The translations under genes and the position numbers were made by a program. Below, one piece after another: positions 33,048 through 44,879 of a stretch of 64,000 bases of DNA (the stretch's first letter is position 1; every line of letters begins with the position of its first letter). The notes under the pieces are model-generated. The model made no database searches. It was not told the DNA's origin and saw nothing but the letters and a program-made list of their open reading frames with translations. Source of the stretch: Branchiostoma floridae (Eukaryota; Chordata; Leptocardii; Amphioxiformes; Branchiostomatidae); the NCBI RefSeq assembly GCF_000003815.2, contig NC_049986.1, forward strand, positions 1,064,864 through 1,128,863. The letters are read 5' to 3'.

Positions 33048-33251
33048 TCTCCGAAATATACAATAAAGAACACAGATGACGTTCAGAATCTTCTCAGTAT
33101 TGCAATATCTTGATAGAATCTTTCATTCGGATACAGCCATCTACAATTCCCCTTATTATAAGGCCACACTGACTGAATATTTGCTATGTTTATAATGGTT
33201 GTAAACGTTTGTCGAGGGACTTCTGTTTTTTGGTTGTTTCAAAATCATTAA

Positions 33252-33460
33252 NNNNNNNNNNNNNNNNNNNNNNNNNNNNNNNNNNNNNNNNNNNNNNNNN
33301 NNNNNNNNNNNNNNNNNNNNNNNNNNNNNNNNNNNNNNNNNNNNNNNNNNNNNNNNNNNNNNNNNNNNNNNNNNNNNNNNNNNNNNNNNNNNNNNNNNNN
33401 NNNNNNNNNNNNNNNNNNNNNNNNNNNNNNNNNNNNNNNNNNNNNNNNNNNNNNNNNNNN
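33252..33460. other. Assembly gap (209 N) over the expected second EGF exon
   Basis: The base before the gap aligns to 17313 and the base after it to 17522, so the gap replaces the segment that holds the EGF exon in copy 1. A second EGF exon would lie near 33273-33389 if conserved. Confidence 0.9.
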
Positions 33461-33484
33461 TTAAAAAAATATATAACATGATTA

Positions 33485-34700
33485 CACAGAATAAAGATTT
33501 TTTAAAAACTTGCACGAGGAACAGAAGTGTGTGCAGCTTTTCAAAGCTCTCTCTCTGAAACTAGGTAGTAATGTGCATAATCTAAATGATAATAATGAAA
33601 CATAATATACAAATCGAAGCTAAACAATGAAATTGATACAATAAAATCACAACGATGCACATCAAAGCGCAACATGATCTACAGATCATAAAGAAATAAG
33701 TCGAAGTTATAGAATTATCAGCTAGCAAATACCAAAGGAAATACAGAAAATCAAAACAAGAGATGCAAACAAATTAGTTGAAAGTAGCGCTATTACAAGG
33801 TATGATATACCTCAATTCTGTATGATTATCCAAGTAATAACTAAAAATAACATATAAAGAAACAAGGAAAAAACAAATCAGGAATAAATGGTTGGCTTCT
33901 CTATGAAGTTGTTTTTCCAACGTTCCTAAAAACGGAGAGGGACGGACAGTCTTTCCGGGAATAACTAATACTGTTCCATATAGATGGGCATCTAAACATT
34001 GCAGTGAATTGTGTTAGGTAGGAACTTTAATGAATTAATAATAAAAATAGCTGACTGTAATTTGTTTGTAATATACTGTCAAAAACTTTCAAATTGTTAA
34101 TAAGAGTTGCTGAGTTTGCTATAATTGATGCGTTTGAGGCAATTCTAACAATACGTTTTTGTAGCAGGTGCATTGGTTTTATCGAAGTAGTGTAAGAACT
34201 AGCCCGCTTGATATTGCAATATGGTAAGTAGGGGTATATCAAGTTGCAGTAAAGAGTAATTAATATTTTACAGCAATTTCCAACTTTGATACCAATATTT
34301 TCAGAATTTTTCTTACAAATAATGTCTATAACGACTGTAATGAGTGCATACAAGTTTTTATGAGTTGAGTTTACCAAGTAGCATGTTGTGGTCAACTGTG
34401 TCAAACGCTGTAGATAGGTCAAAGAATATTCCAATGGAAAATTCGTTATTTTCCAGGGCTGACTTAATTTTATCTATGAGTTGTAGAAGGGGAATATAAT
34501 TTGAATAGTTTTTCCGAAAGCCGAATTGGTGTGCATTTATGATATTTTTATCATCTAGGCTCTTTAAGATTCTTTTTGTACACGACTTTTTCTAAAATTT
34601 TTGAAAACGCCGGTAATATGGATATGGTTCAACAAGTTGTGAAAACATGGGGATCTCCAGATTTGCAGAGAAGAATTAGTGGGCTCTTTGTCAGTTCCCA
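33485..34700 (-). mobile_element. Degenerate CR1/L2-like LINE relic (copy 2)
   Basis: Same relic as 17540-18900. Minus-strand pieces include HLLQKRIVRIASNA and other frame-shifted C-terminal RT sequence. Dead. Confidence 0.7.
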
Positions 34701-34712
34701 TGGAAGTTTTCA

Positions 34713-35254
34713 CCCTATCCAGACTTTGGGGCTAAAGGTGTCTGCGCCAACTTTGACGTCGTATAGCTTGCAAACGGCTTGTGCTAGAACAACCAAACTT
34801 GGTGACTTTTCCTAGAATATTGTTAGTGACAATTTACAACAGCTAGAGTAAGTTTAGAATTTTTCTTGTTGCCATGGTAACGGGTATTTGAAAGGCATAT
34901 TTGACAAAAATCATTCATATATGCATTCATTTTGGTTTTAACATTGTGATTTTAAAATTATCTTACTAGACTATTCTTCTTTTCATATATCTTTAAAAGT
35001 AAGATATGTAAGTGTGACATTTATAAATAAATATTCATAGATTATGCTAATGCGATTACGTAATTGGTCAAAATCTAAGATGGCCGGCAATATAATAATG
35101 AAAAGTATAACCAGCTTATTTCCACTAGGATTTCCTCATTACATGGTGATTTCTTACAGAAAACATTTGTGTGAACGTTTTGAACCCGTTTTTATAGGAT
35201 TTTAGCGTTATATGTTGAAAAAAGTATCTTAAGACATTTAAGGTTGATAATCCA
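34713..35254 (+). mobile_element. Family-B element, 3'-truncated
   Basis: It begins CCCTATCCAGACTTTGGGG and includes GTTGCCATGGTAAC (34868-34881, one change) and AGATGGCCGGCA. It breaks off after TTGATAATCCA, immediately before the 45-bp direct repeat. Confidence 0.8.
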
Positions 35255-35319
35255 ATGGCAAGATGACCTAACATTGCTGGACAAGTTTAGAATGACAACA
35301 CTTTTACCTTTTTACCTGA

Positions 35320-36005
35320 AAATGGAGTATTCTTAGCCTATAAGGATAGGATTTTATGGGCAACCAAGGTCCTTAGTGTGGAAATGTAACAATAGTGAAG
35401 AAAACAAGATGTTGGGATTTCAATACGCATATTAGGAATATAAACTATTGTTTAAGCTATGTACTCTTCTGGTATTTGAACTTTACAGTTGCGACCCTTT
35501 TTCTCCAAAAGTTGGTTAATTTGGAACATTGTATACAGGCTGGTCACAGTGGAATTCAACATATCAAAGTGAAAAAGGAGGAAACATCTCTTTTTCATTC
35601 CTACATAGGTCATGCCAATTTCAACACAGAATTTAAAGAAAGTTAACGTTTGAAAGGGGAATAAATTATTGCTTACCTTTTCTAAGAATAAGTTTAAAAC
35701 AATGCACAATTATCCAAAGTCTAACTCAGGCCTAGGCGAGTCTGTGATGAAATCGTGTTTAGAGCCGATAGGCTCATATACTAAATTCCATATGTGCAAG
35801 CAGAAACCTAGGCTACACTCTCGTGTCAAACTGCTCAGAAGTAACAACCTCATAATTAGATACGCATGAAATAGGCATACCAAATACATAACATTTTTAA
35901 GCAAAACGGAAAACTGTGACCACTCACTTTTTCTAAATCACCCATATTCAAGCTCCAGAACAGAAGCGCAACAGACAATACTTGCGACAGAAGCCCCGCG
36001 TTGTT
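35320..36005. other. Intronic stretch, nothing recognised
   Basis: Short open frames on both strands without domain or splice support. Confidence 0.35.
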
Positions 36006-36010
36006 GTAAC

Positions 36011-36135
36011 GTATAATAATAAAGGGTTAATGCCCCGCCCCAAGTTGGTTTATTCGATGGTTATCGCACCTGACCAGGGATTATCTCACCATATACACCG
36101 AGGAAAAGGCGGGGCAGTAACGTTATTATCATACA
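36011..36135. repeat. Small foldback element with imperfect inverted ends
   Basis: GTATAATAATAAAGGG...TGCCCCGCC (36011-36040) pairs imperfectly with GGCGGGGCAGTAACGTTATT (36109 onward, to ATCATAC at 36135). Confidence 0.55.
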
Positions 36136-36555
36136 GCCTTTTCCCACGGACACATATAGCCTACAACCTGCTGACCAATCATTCTGTCAACTGAAATGTT
36201 ACATTTTGGGCTACTATTTGTATTCTTTGTATCTTCTCAGGCGACAGCCAACTTTTAGGGGGTGAAATCCCACCCGTGGCTATGATAATATTCCAAGTCA
36301 TCAACCAATATGAATGTCGTGGTGCATCTTTTGTAAAACATTACAGGGGTTGTGGAAAAACGAAGAAAGCAGTGATTTGTCTAAGATTTGCTGCTTACCA
36401 AGTCCAAAAGTCGGGTGCCAACATTTCATACCTTTAAATGAGAACGAGCCCGGCTCCGTCCGGCAGGAACAGCGGCGACTTAATACCGGCACAGAGACTA
36501 GTGAAGTCACGTGGCGCAGCGGCGGCATTTGTGCCTCGTGACCGAGAGGTCGTAG

Positions 36556-36751
36556 CCTCCTTCATCGGCCTCTCTGGGAAGCTTGGCAATTTTTTTTGGG
36601 GTGGGGGGGGGGGTATTTCGATTCGCAATTTTTAACTGGGAATATGCCGGGAAAGGAATATATGCCGGGAAAGGAATATACACCGGAAAGCTTGTACGGG
36701 CTAGGCGAAATCGGCTTCCCAGTAGGCCTGCTACTTGTCGCTATCTACAAA
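36556..36751. repeat. Long inverted repeat, left arm
   Basis: About 195 bases are the reverse complement of 39003-39200, including two ATGCCGGGAAAGGAATAT units, a homopolymer G run and CTACTTGTCGCTATCTACAA. The arms enclose 2.25 kb. Confidence 0.88.
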
Positions 36752-37039
36752 CGCAATAATGATTAAGAATGCCTTTCAGACGGCCAATTAATGTATTCGC
36801 GAGAAGTTATTCACACTGCCGCGAGAAGTAATTCACACTTCAACGTTAATAGTGCACGGCCACCCCGAAGCGTGCCACAAACTTACGTAACGTTACCGGA
36901 AACCGTGCACACGCTGCCTGCCTTTGTCACTTCCAGAGTTACAATAATTGATACAACAGTTTGAATAATTGATACACGTGCAAAACTTACATTTCAGATC
37001 AGTGTAAAACATTTTTTCGAGTGGGTTTAAAACATACTT

Positions 37040-37375
37040 TCATACACCATCGATGATCCGACCGGCAATCTGAATTGGGAGGGGGGCGAGAGTTACGTAA
37101 AAAGACGGTCGCTCGATCTCGAAAAATACAAAAAACGATTTCCCGCACGTAGTGCAAAGAAGCCTTGCCTGATCAGCAACAAAGGCATGAAGTGGCGAGA
37201 TGACGATGACCATGGTGAGTTCTCTGGCAATCGACGGCAAAATCTGATAGCAGAGCGACTTGCCTTGGCCTGTAGCAAGGCCAACAAAACAATCATTGCC
37301 TTCGCAGACCACAGCAATGGCCAGGGATAGTCCTTCCCTCAACTCGGGGAAGCTCTTTCGTACATGATGGGAAGT
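37040..37375 (-). pseudogene. RecQ-like DNA helicase N-terminal fragment (Walker A)
   Basis: The minus-strand frame reads SFPELREG, then GNDCFVGLATGQGKSLCYQ and VIVISPLHAFVADQ. The Walker A box TGQGKS followed by LCYQ, with SPLxAxxxDQ about 20 residues later, is the signature of RecQ superfamily 2 helicases (motifs I and Ia). The remaining helicase motifs (DEAH, motifs III-VI) are not found in the neighbourhood, so this is a fragment or a single exon. Its position between inverted repeats suggests capture by a mobile element. The methionine at 37342 is not necessarily the start. Confidence 0.65.
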
Positions 37376-37379
37376 TTCA

Positions 37380-38990
37380 GCAGAGTTTTTCTACGGTAAG
37401 TTCTCGTTTTCAAATGAGCCGTGTTTTGAAATGCGTGACCCGACGACCGTTACAAAGTTACGGGTCATCGCGCAACGGGGTGTGTGCCGGGCTGCCAGTG
37501 CTGGACGCGTTTATGACGGGAAGTTCGCACATCCATACCAAATGGTGATAAGTGTTTTTTAAGGTGCCCCCAGAGAGTCCCAGCGTGGGTCTGGGGGCAC
37601 GTAGGGGTTACTATGTTTTCAACCCTGTAGCGTAGGCATTTTTCATCCTACTACAACGAAACTTGGACACAACTTACAGAAGTATATGTACATAACATCC
37701 ATCAAGTTATATTTAAGGAAATAGTCAAAGGTTTGAATAAAATTACGGCCGAATCTCAACTTCCGGTTTCAAAGACTGCCGTCCGTTTGTCTTAAAGTTA
37801 TTTAAAAACACATCAAAATACTGCCAAAATGATGGTCACTAGCAGTTATGTGAACACAAAGTTAAGGTTGTTAGTAATATTTGTTCACCAAATCACATAT
37901 ATGACGAAGATATTACCGAAATATGCTTTTTTTTTCATACAAATTATCTGGGAGTCGTGTGGTCCCCAGGAATGGTACAGCCCATAAACTCAATACATAC
38001 AACCAGGCACACACCCCTCCCCCAGCATATGGCACTTCCAAATATGGTGTCACACGAACGTATGCCGTGAATTAATCTTACAAAAAAAGGAATACTATTG
38101 GTTTCCGACGATTCCCGAAGTCAGATGAGATGCAAAAGTCATCATATCCCTGTCAATCAATGTCCCAGGGGGTCCCCATGCTCCCGGGCCGGCCCGGAGC
38201 CTGGCCGATTGAAAACACATGGCGCGTCTTTTAGACGTATCATGTTGTCTTGCTTTGGCTTGAAAAGATGCAGTAAAAAGACTAAAATGGTCACAAATAT
38301 GCACTTAAATACAAAATAATATTCTTGAATATTTGTTGGAACATGAGTTTGCTCCATATATGGGCCAAATTAACAAACTTTTGACCTAAGAAATGACTGT
38401 TTACTGATTAAACAATGTATTCTCCCTACAGTGGATAGATCCATTTTGGCTATGTAGAAAGGTGGATGATGTTTTGTGAAAGTATGGAAATATTACGGTT
38501 ACCGTATCAGGGCAATAGCTGGCAGCAATTTATGTTTCTTCATTGTATTTTCTTATCATAGTTGAAGTAAAAGAGTACAGATATATCGAAGGATTTCCTA
38601 CTATTAAAACAACTGTATCTATTTACCTTCCTCAAAAAATAGGAAAGGCCGAGTCAAATATGAAATGATGTAGGTACGGGAAGGCAAAGATACTATATAA
38701 AAAAAATCACTGGAGGGCACTGTCGTTAGAACTGGTCGACTTCTTTATCTGAACTTCTTTGCACACTTTTCTGTCACTTTGATTCTGTCATTTAACCAGT
38801 TTTGACTTACAAATGTGCTGTCCAAACCTTGGTCCAAACATGGCCTGTCCCAGGAGAGGGGTCAGGTTAATGTAGAGCTTATCCACCTCCATGGCTTATC
38901 AGATCTCCACCCAGGGGCATTGACTTACTCCACCCCTTCGGGTAAACTCGGAAATCGTTCTGCATGAGTAACTCTGAGTGTCTTGCCTAG
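37380..38990. other. Element interior, no gene recognised apart from hairpin
   Basis: It contains the hairpin at 37564-37600. Other short frames lack support. Confidence 0.35.
37564..37600. repeat. Perfect 11-bp-stem hairpin
   Basis: GTGCCCCCAGA and TCTGGGGGCAC pair, with an inner CCCA/TGGG stem in the loop. Likely an element end or structure. Confidence 0.8.
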
Positions 38991-39002
38991 CCTTAATAGG
39001 GC

Positions 39003-39200
39003 TTTGTAGATAGCGACAAGTAGCAGGCCTACTGGGAAGCCGATTTCTGATAGCCCGTACAAGCTTTCCGGTGTATATTCCTTTCCCGGCATATATTCCT
39101 TTCCCGGCATATTCCCGGTTAAAAATCGCGAATCGACCTACCGCCCCCCCCCCCCCCAAAAAAAATGGCCAAGCTTCCCAGAGAGGCCGGTGAAGGAGGG
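39003..39200. repeat. Long inverted repeat, right arm
   Basis: Reverse complement of 36556-36751; it contains a C-run at about 39143-39157. Confidence 0.88.
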
Positions 39201-39632
39201 TAGAGAGGTCGCGGGTTCAAATCCGACTGCGTGTCACCGATCTTGTGCCCTTGGGAAAGGCACCTCTCTATACTCAGGTGAAAATGAGTACCAGCTTCGG
39301 CTGGGGCCGTCCTTCGGATAGGACGTTAAATGGAGGTCCCGTGTATGGGGAGAGTCACACCCCATGCACGTTAAAAAAACCACACGTGCGATGGTGCGGT
39401 GTGAGATGGAGCAAACCGGACGGGAGACCTGGCGCATTCCCGTCTTGTAATTAGCCAGCGAAAGAGTATGTCACCCCGTAAGGGGCGGTACAACCCCGTC
39501 GTGTGTAAACAAGTGCGAACATGTGTGTATGGCGGCTTTGAAGAGGTGACCTTTGACACCTGTTTCGCCATACCCTCCATTGTCATCGTATATATCCTAA
39601 TAACTAAATGAATAAATAAAAATAAATACAAT
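39165..39632 (+). mobile_element. tRNA-derived SINE
   Basis: A box B-like GCGGGTTCAAATCCGACTGC (39211 onward) sits in a tRNA-like head. A conserved-looking middle follows (CTTCGGCTGGGGCCGTCC, GGACGTTAAATGGAGGTCCC), and the tail is an A-rich simple repeat (AATGAATAAATAAAAATAAA). The middle resembles a core domain widely shared by invertebrate SINEs. Pol III transcription would be plus strand. Confidence 0.75.
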
Positions 39633-39639
39633 AAGCTGA

Positions 39640-40027
39640 AAGGGTGCTATGAATTAGTCATAACTATATTGAAACAATGTTGCAGACTATAATTCATACA
39701 GAGCTAAGTTAGAATTTTTTGTTGTTGTGATTTTATTGATAAAGAACATTCCATATTTATATAGCTGGGAGAGACCTAAAGTGAGCCACGTTTTCATGGC
39801 CACGAGCTCCCAGTGCTCTCGGACATCGCTAGTTGCCAGAAAGTGGTCAGGTTTTGATACCTTTGGACACAATATAAATATTCTCAATAGCATATTTGAG
39901 TTAGATGAGGTTGAATGTAATATTTTTCTTTGTTACAGTGTAACAAATCTTTTGCACTCGTAGTGCGTTAAGTTCGCTCATCCCGCCACACTCGGTGCTG
40001 AAATAATGACTCTGTTTACTTTTTCAC
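39640..40027. other. Intron before the LamG-like exon
   Basis: Nothing recognised; it ends in acceptor CTTTTTCACAG. Confidence 0.4.
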
Positions 40028-40029
40028 AG

Positions 40030-40484
40030 CACCTACGTACTACAACCCCTTAGACCACGAGTCCACGTTCTTCACTCCTAACGGCCACACAATGGACGAA
40101 GGTGTCAGCGGCTCGGCTTTAAAGCTCGAGTCGCGCCGTAGCCAGTACGCCAACCTGGGGAACTTCGCAGGCACTTGCTTCGGCAGCACCCTCAACTGCC
40201 CCCGAGGCTTCAGCCTGGCCTTCTGGTTCAAACGTCCCGACGGCGATATCCACGCACAGTACTACATCAACAGCGGCGGGCACGACCCCACTAGGACGCG
40301 AGGATTCACGCTGACCAAGACCCTTGTGGATCTAGACAACGATCTCTATACCTTTGCCGTCAACGGCCGTCTGTTTCGCCACCAGGCAAAAGTCTATCTA
40401 CTGCCAGACCTGTGGACGCACGTGGCCGTCACTTGGCTGGAGGAACGCGGCCTGGAAATCTTCGTGAATGGGAGTGTCCAGCAG
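40030..40484 (+). CDS. LamG-like (concanavalin A-like) domain exon 1, phase 1-0
   Basis: After TTTTTCACAG the phase 1 frame reads PTYYNPLDHESTFF, GSALKLESRRSQYANLG, FSLAFWFKRPDGDI, GFTLTKTLVDLDND, LWTHVAVTWLEERG and LEIFVNGSVQQ before GTAAGG. The order of FSLAFWFK, WTHVAVTW and LEIFVNG strands is that of the Laminin_G_3 / pentraxin-like concanavalin A fold. GC content and codon use differ sharply from the AT-rich flanks, supporting a real exon. NGS at the end is a possible N-glycosylation site. Extracellular, between PAN and C-type lectin domains. Confidence 0.9.
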
Positions 40485-40657
40485 GTAAGGAAAACGTTAC
40501 ATCTCAAACTGTTGCTGAACTTCCCAAATACGTCTTCAAAACACAGGGTAGTGCTCTATTATCAATATGTACATGTATGTCAGTCGAAAATTATCATTTT
40601 TGTGTGTATTGCTTGAGCTCTGCTATATTCTAACCTGACCTATAACGTTTTTTCCAG

Positions 40658-40844
40658 GTGGCTGTATTTGAGACCAAGATCCCGCCCCTGGAGAATGACC
40701 CTTACACCGACGTGTACCTGGGCAGCGATAACATCAGGCCAGGGATGTACACGCACACGGGGGAAGCCGTGTTCGACGAGCTGAAGTTCTGGGACTGGGT
40801 TCTGCCTGATGGACAGATTCAGCTGGCCATGATCCCAGGATCAG
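40658..40844 (+). CDS. LamG-like domain exon 2, phase 0-1
   Basis: The acceptor TTTTTTCCAG starts VAVFETKIPPLENDPYTDVY, then LGSDNIRPGMYTHTGEAVFD, and ends ELKFWDWVLPDGQIQLAMIP, GS and the donor GTGAGC in phase 1. FDELKFWDWVLP is the final conserved strand region of the fold. It completes the domain begun in the previous exon, and its phase 1 end joins the lectin exon at 45008. Confidence 0.9.
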
Positions 40845-41099
40845 GTGAGCCTTGGGGTATTTTCTTATCCAGCACATGCTCATACTTAAAAAAAATGTAT
40901 ATTTTATCTGACCCTACCTCCCTCCTGACCTCAATGAAACGCGGTCTGAAGGCCAATTTGAACTTCCCATGAACCAAGGAGGTTAACCTCCTAGCAAGAA
41001 CAAAATAAAGGTTCAAACAAGAACGTAGAACTCAACCTCCGTGAAATGGGTGAGGGTGTGGTGATTTGAGGGTGTTTTTTATAGGCATCTCATGGGCTA

Positions 41100-41470
41100 G
41101 CCTAACAGTATATGTTACGTCCGATTAGCAAATTTGTCCGGTATTTTACAGGAATTTTTTCCGCGCTTATGTAGTTGCATCATCCATTTGGAGTTTAATA
41201 ATTTGGGTTGACAGATTGTCATGGTATTTGGAATGCAGATAGTTTTTGTCATGGGCTGTGAGCGAACGAGTGAGCTGTGGAGATGCCTTAGATATTCAAA
41301 TTTCATCATGCAAATCAGGGGCTAATTTGCATAAATAATGAGGACAGTTTATAAGCCTACGTTATTTCAAAATAGCAGATACTTGAAGATAAGACACATG
41401 TAACTAACAAAGAGAGAAATATTAGCCTAACTGCAGGAAAATCCATCATCAAATATTAGATATGCAAATT
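41100..41470 (+). repeat. Dispersed repeat family A, third copy
   Basis: It shares GGGGCTAATTTGCATA, ACAGTTTATAA, AAAGAGAGAAAT and a TTGACAGATTGTCATG word with 12195-12965. Confidence 0.6.
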
Positions 41471-41479
41471 ACTACTTAG

Positions 41480-43388
41480 CTCCGCTATGTATTAAATTGT
41501 ATACTTTCAATGTGTATAATGTACTATCGAGATAAAACATGTCAATATTTACGACTTTAAACATTGCATGAATGTTTCCACAAAGTAATATAGTTTTTTT
41601 TGTACAACCCCTTTCATATAATATACGACCTTTGCGGTACAGATCATCATTGCCGACTTGTTGCGACAATGATGATGCAAAATTCTTTGTTTCACAATGC
41701 AGTCCACAACATACAATATCATCATTGCCCTTATTCTTGGTCTACAGGTTATACAATCTTATGGGGAACATGTACACCCATCATGTATAATGTCCTGTCC
41801 ATGTAAACCATTTTCTCTATTGCCGCAAATATGACCTTCGGGGTCATTTCCTGTGGGGACTGGCACAATTGCAACCCATGCTGGCATCAGCATGATGTAA
41901 TGTAAATATAGCACTATTGCACAATAGCCACCCTACACAGTCTATTTTCCAAGTACAAACATCCCCTGCAAAACCGTCAAAAGCCACAGGCTGACAAAAG
42001 TCCCTTTGACATAAAAACAGTAGTGAAAACAAACCGATAAAACAAAACAAAAAACTGTATTCAGAGAGAAAAAGAGAAATATACTACATTCCGGTGTTAA
42101 GGATGACAAAATATCGGCCTTCACTCTTCTAGTCTAGGATCACAAAACAAAGCCTTGAACATCGCGTGCTTTATGTTTTTTTTATTCACCAAAGAAAACG
42201 ACAGGACACTTCACTTAAGTCATTTTTGCTTAAAAAGTCAAGCTAGAATTCATCATCTGAATTACCTTGCTTGATGCCTAACTTTCAAAAACTGGTTTGG
42301 ATCGTTTTCATCTGCTGTATCAATTTTCATATATAAAACTTTCTTTTATACAAATCTGCACAATCCACCGTCATTTGAGCTTTCAAGCCAAACAAAAGGG
42401 CGCAGAATCTAGCAATGCGACTATATGTAAACCAGAGTAAACATTTATCACAAGTAAAGTGGGCATTTCCTGGGTCACGACCACCAAAAGACTGGTTCTG
42501 AAGTCCATCACAATTAGCAGCTCAACCAATGATAGCACGCCAATTATCTCTTGTAACGAATGGCAGCATGGCAATTAGCGGTCCGACCAATACGAGGGTG
42601 ACCGTCTGTCCGTCAAAAATTTGCATTTTCATGTTTGACGTATGTGGAAAACCCACAGGCTAAATGTTAAAAACACGGCGGTCGGTTGCTAGGGTATTCT
42701 TTCCCGTTGCTATGCGCGTTCGACAGAATATCTGGTTACTGGAGGCCTACTTTTGGCTACCCTTAAAACATTTCAAAATAAACAAATTGTTTTGACAAGG
42801 AAAATATTTTCAAAATAAGATTTAATTAGTAATTTAACAGACTTTGAATCTTGTCGTTTGAATATGATAGCTGTTTTGTTTCGATGTTGCTCAAAAAAGA
42901 CGATCATTTTCTGTTTTCAGGAAGGCCTTTAATTTGACCAAACTCTTGATAAGATGGGCCACATGTGTCATCGGAAAGTCTCGATTTTTATATTTTTCGT
43001 CATCTATGAGGCAAATAAAACTTTTTGTTTTTTGGATTTTTCAATTTTTGATTTCAAGCAAAGTTACGGTCAAAAACATGCCCAAAAAATGCATTTTTCG
43101 CACTTAATTACCAATAATTCAAAATCAAAGGAATTTTTAAAAAATCTCAAAAAAATAGAAATCTCGGGTAAACCATTGCGGTCATTTTGAGCCGTCAATT
43201 AGTTAATTTGGTCTCTTCTTGGTCGTGATCTTAAACGATGTTTGCACGCATGTCATGCCGCACGGAGAGCGGGGGGGGGGGGGGGTGTAATTGATGCCGG
43301 TGTAAACAACACTTACAATATTCAAGGTCACCAACACAAACGTCAGTAGCTTCGTTAAATATTACAGGTCCTAAAAAAAGTGATGACA
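41480..43388. other. Intronic stretch, nothing confidently recognised
   Basis: A segment at about 42985-43070 (ATTTTTCGTC..., AAAACTTTTTGTTTT) resembles 56535-56610, a short dispersed repeat. A G run lies at about 43270-43285. Confidence 0.4.
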
Positions 43389-43391
43389 TAG

Positions 43392-44119
43392 CTGTAGAGT
43401 CAATTCCAAGTCACCGAGATGGTTTTGAAATAATATTTGTAATAAGTTTGAACTATTTTGAGTAAAAGAACATTTCAGTCACTTAAGTTCGAAATTGTTC
43501 AAACATTTCAAAATGAAAGTTTAAACATGTTTGAACCTTTTTATAATTGTTGGAACATTTGGGAAAGTAATGATATAATTCTCTCTTTATTAAGAACAAT
43601 TTTCAAATATCTATGTGTTTTTGTTACTGTTCCAACATGTTCCAACATTTTGTGTCATTTTTTCCCTCCATAAAAACTTTTATTGACCCCATAAACAAAG
43701 CTGCTAAGCTTGGTCCTTTGTTTGGCTCTTGTATTTTTAGACTTTCTTTAGTATACACTGGTGAGTCTTTTGTAAGAAGGTGGCAGACAGACATAATTTC
43801 CTGCACTTGGCAGGGATGTGTGAATTGCCCTCTTCCCAGCCCACTGACCCAGTTTCATCATATTGTTTCCATGTTCAAACATGTGATCACAAATGATGCA
43901 TCTATGTTGGAACAGTTTAGAAACTAACAGAAATAATGCATTTGATGTTAGAAATGTTTCTAACATGTTTGAATACTATAGAAATATTAAGAACGTCACA
44001 TAGACGTTATAAATAGTTCTAAACAGTTACTTATCACAGTTAGATTGTTACAATGATTTCCAAAATGTTGGAACAAAAGGCAAGAAACACCCTCTCGGTA
44101 ATATGGAATCGACTCTACT
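43392..44119. mobile_element. MITE-like element with about 25-bp inverted ends
   Basis: The left end CTGTAGAGTCAATTCC...ACCGAG pairs with the right end CTCGGTAATATGGAATCGAC and following TCTA. The interior is dense in GTTGGAACA, TGTTCCAACA, and TGTTCAAACATG words in both orientations. No transposase frame. Confidence 0.7.
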
Positions 44120-44577
44120 GTCCACAAAATTGTTTGATATTGTTGAAAACTATATTTTTGGCTAATTCAAGGTAGTTTGGAAAAAAAGGCCAGATAGCAG
44201 TGTTTACCGGCAACGACCGCAGATGACCCCAAATAGAACACGGGTTCGGTTCGAATTACGTCAGATGGAACATCGTGGAAAAAGATTCGAATTCGGCTAG
44301 ACATGGGAGGTTTTCAACCGGTATTTGACCACCGTGAAAGGTCAAGCTAATTACCTAGTTCCATCAATCCTTTGTTTCACCCCTTGGTTTGAATAAAGAG
44401 CTCGAAGTATTCTTGGCCGGAGCGGCAGCTACGATGACGACAACCATTCGGTGTGTTCATTGAGTAACTACTACATAACATTGTATGTAGAATAAGGGAG
44501 AACGGTCAGTCTTGTCTATTTTGTTTGCCAAAGAAGGGCCAACATTCACAAATAATCATTAGAAAGATGGCGGAAAG

Positions 44578-44625
44578 ATGGCGGATACATCTGTACCTGC
44601 GAGCCTGGATGGACGGGACAGAAAG
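44578..44625 (+). pseudogene. Relic of an EGF-like exon
   Basis: DGGYICTCEPGWTGQK is open for 16 codons and closely matches KDGGYNCTCQHGWTGQK of the exon at 17335. The N-terminal half with the first cysteines is degenerate, and the splice sites are not apparent. AAAGATGGCGG is duplicated at its left edge. It lies between the LamG and lectin exons and shows that the EGF exon has been copied there before. Confidence 0.75.
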
Positions 44626-44879
44626 GAGTTGAAGCCTCCTTTACATATCAACTCATAAAGTATAAAGCCTGCTCTTCAACAAGATATCCTCAGTGTCACT
44701 GACAAAAGATAATTAATGCTATTTGAAACGTCTGACCGTTTTCAAAATCATATCCAGTTGCTCGTCAATGAGTAGCTGATTTTTGGCGTATGTTACTACC
44801 TGGATGTTTAACATTTGTTCACCGAACTGCGATACAAATTAATTTGGTAATTGGCCATTGGTCACGAGATTCACGAACC

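Larger units (their letters stand above)
33050..35255 (+). repeat. Segmental duplication, copy 2 (partner 16340-19400)
   Basis: CCGAAATATACAATAAAGAA (from 33051) matches 16333-16357, just outside the family-B element of copy 1. From 33181 the match is continuous with 17248 onward. Copy 2 lacks the family-B element of 16374-17214 and some of the LINE relic. Direct 45-bp repeats flank the block. Confidence 0.85.
36556..39200. mobile_element. 2.6 kb putative element bounded by 0.2 kb inverted repeats, carrying helicase fragment
   Basis: The two arms define the unit, and a RecQ-type helicase fragment lies inside. No transposase was found. The right arm abuts a SINE, so one boundary may be secondary. 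Target duplications were not resolved. Confidence 0.5.

Noticed and set aside
39200-39300. tRNA gene at the GGTTCAAATCC word
   Set aside because: A SINE body and A-rich tail follow, and no full cloverleaf can be drawn.
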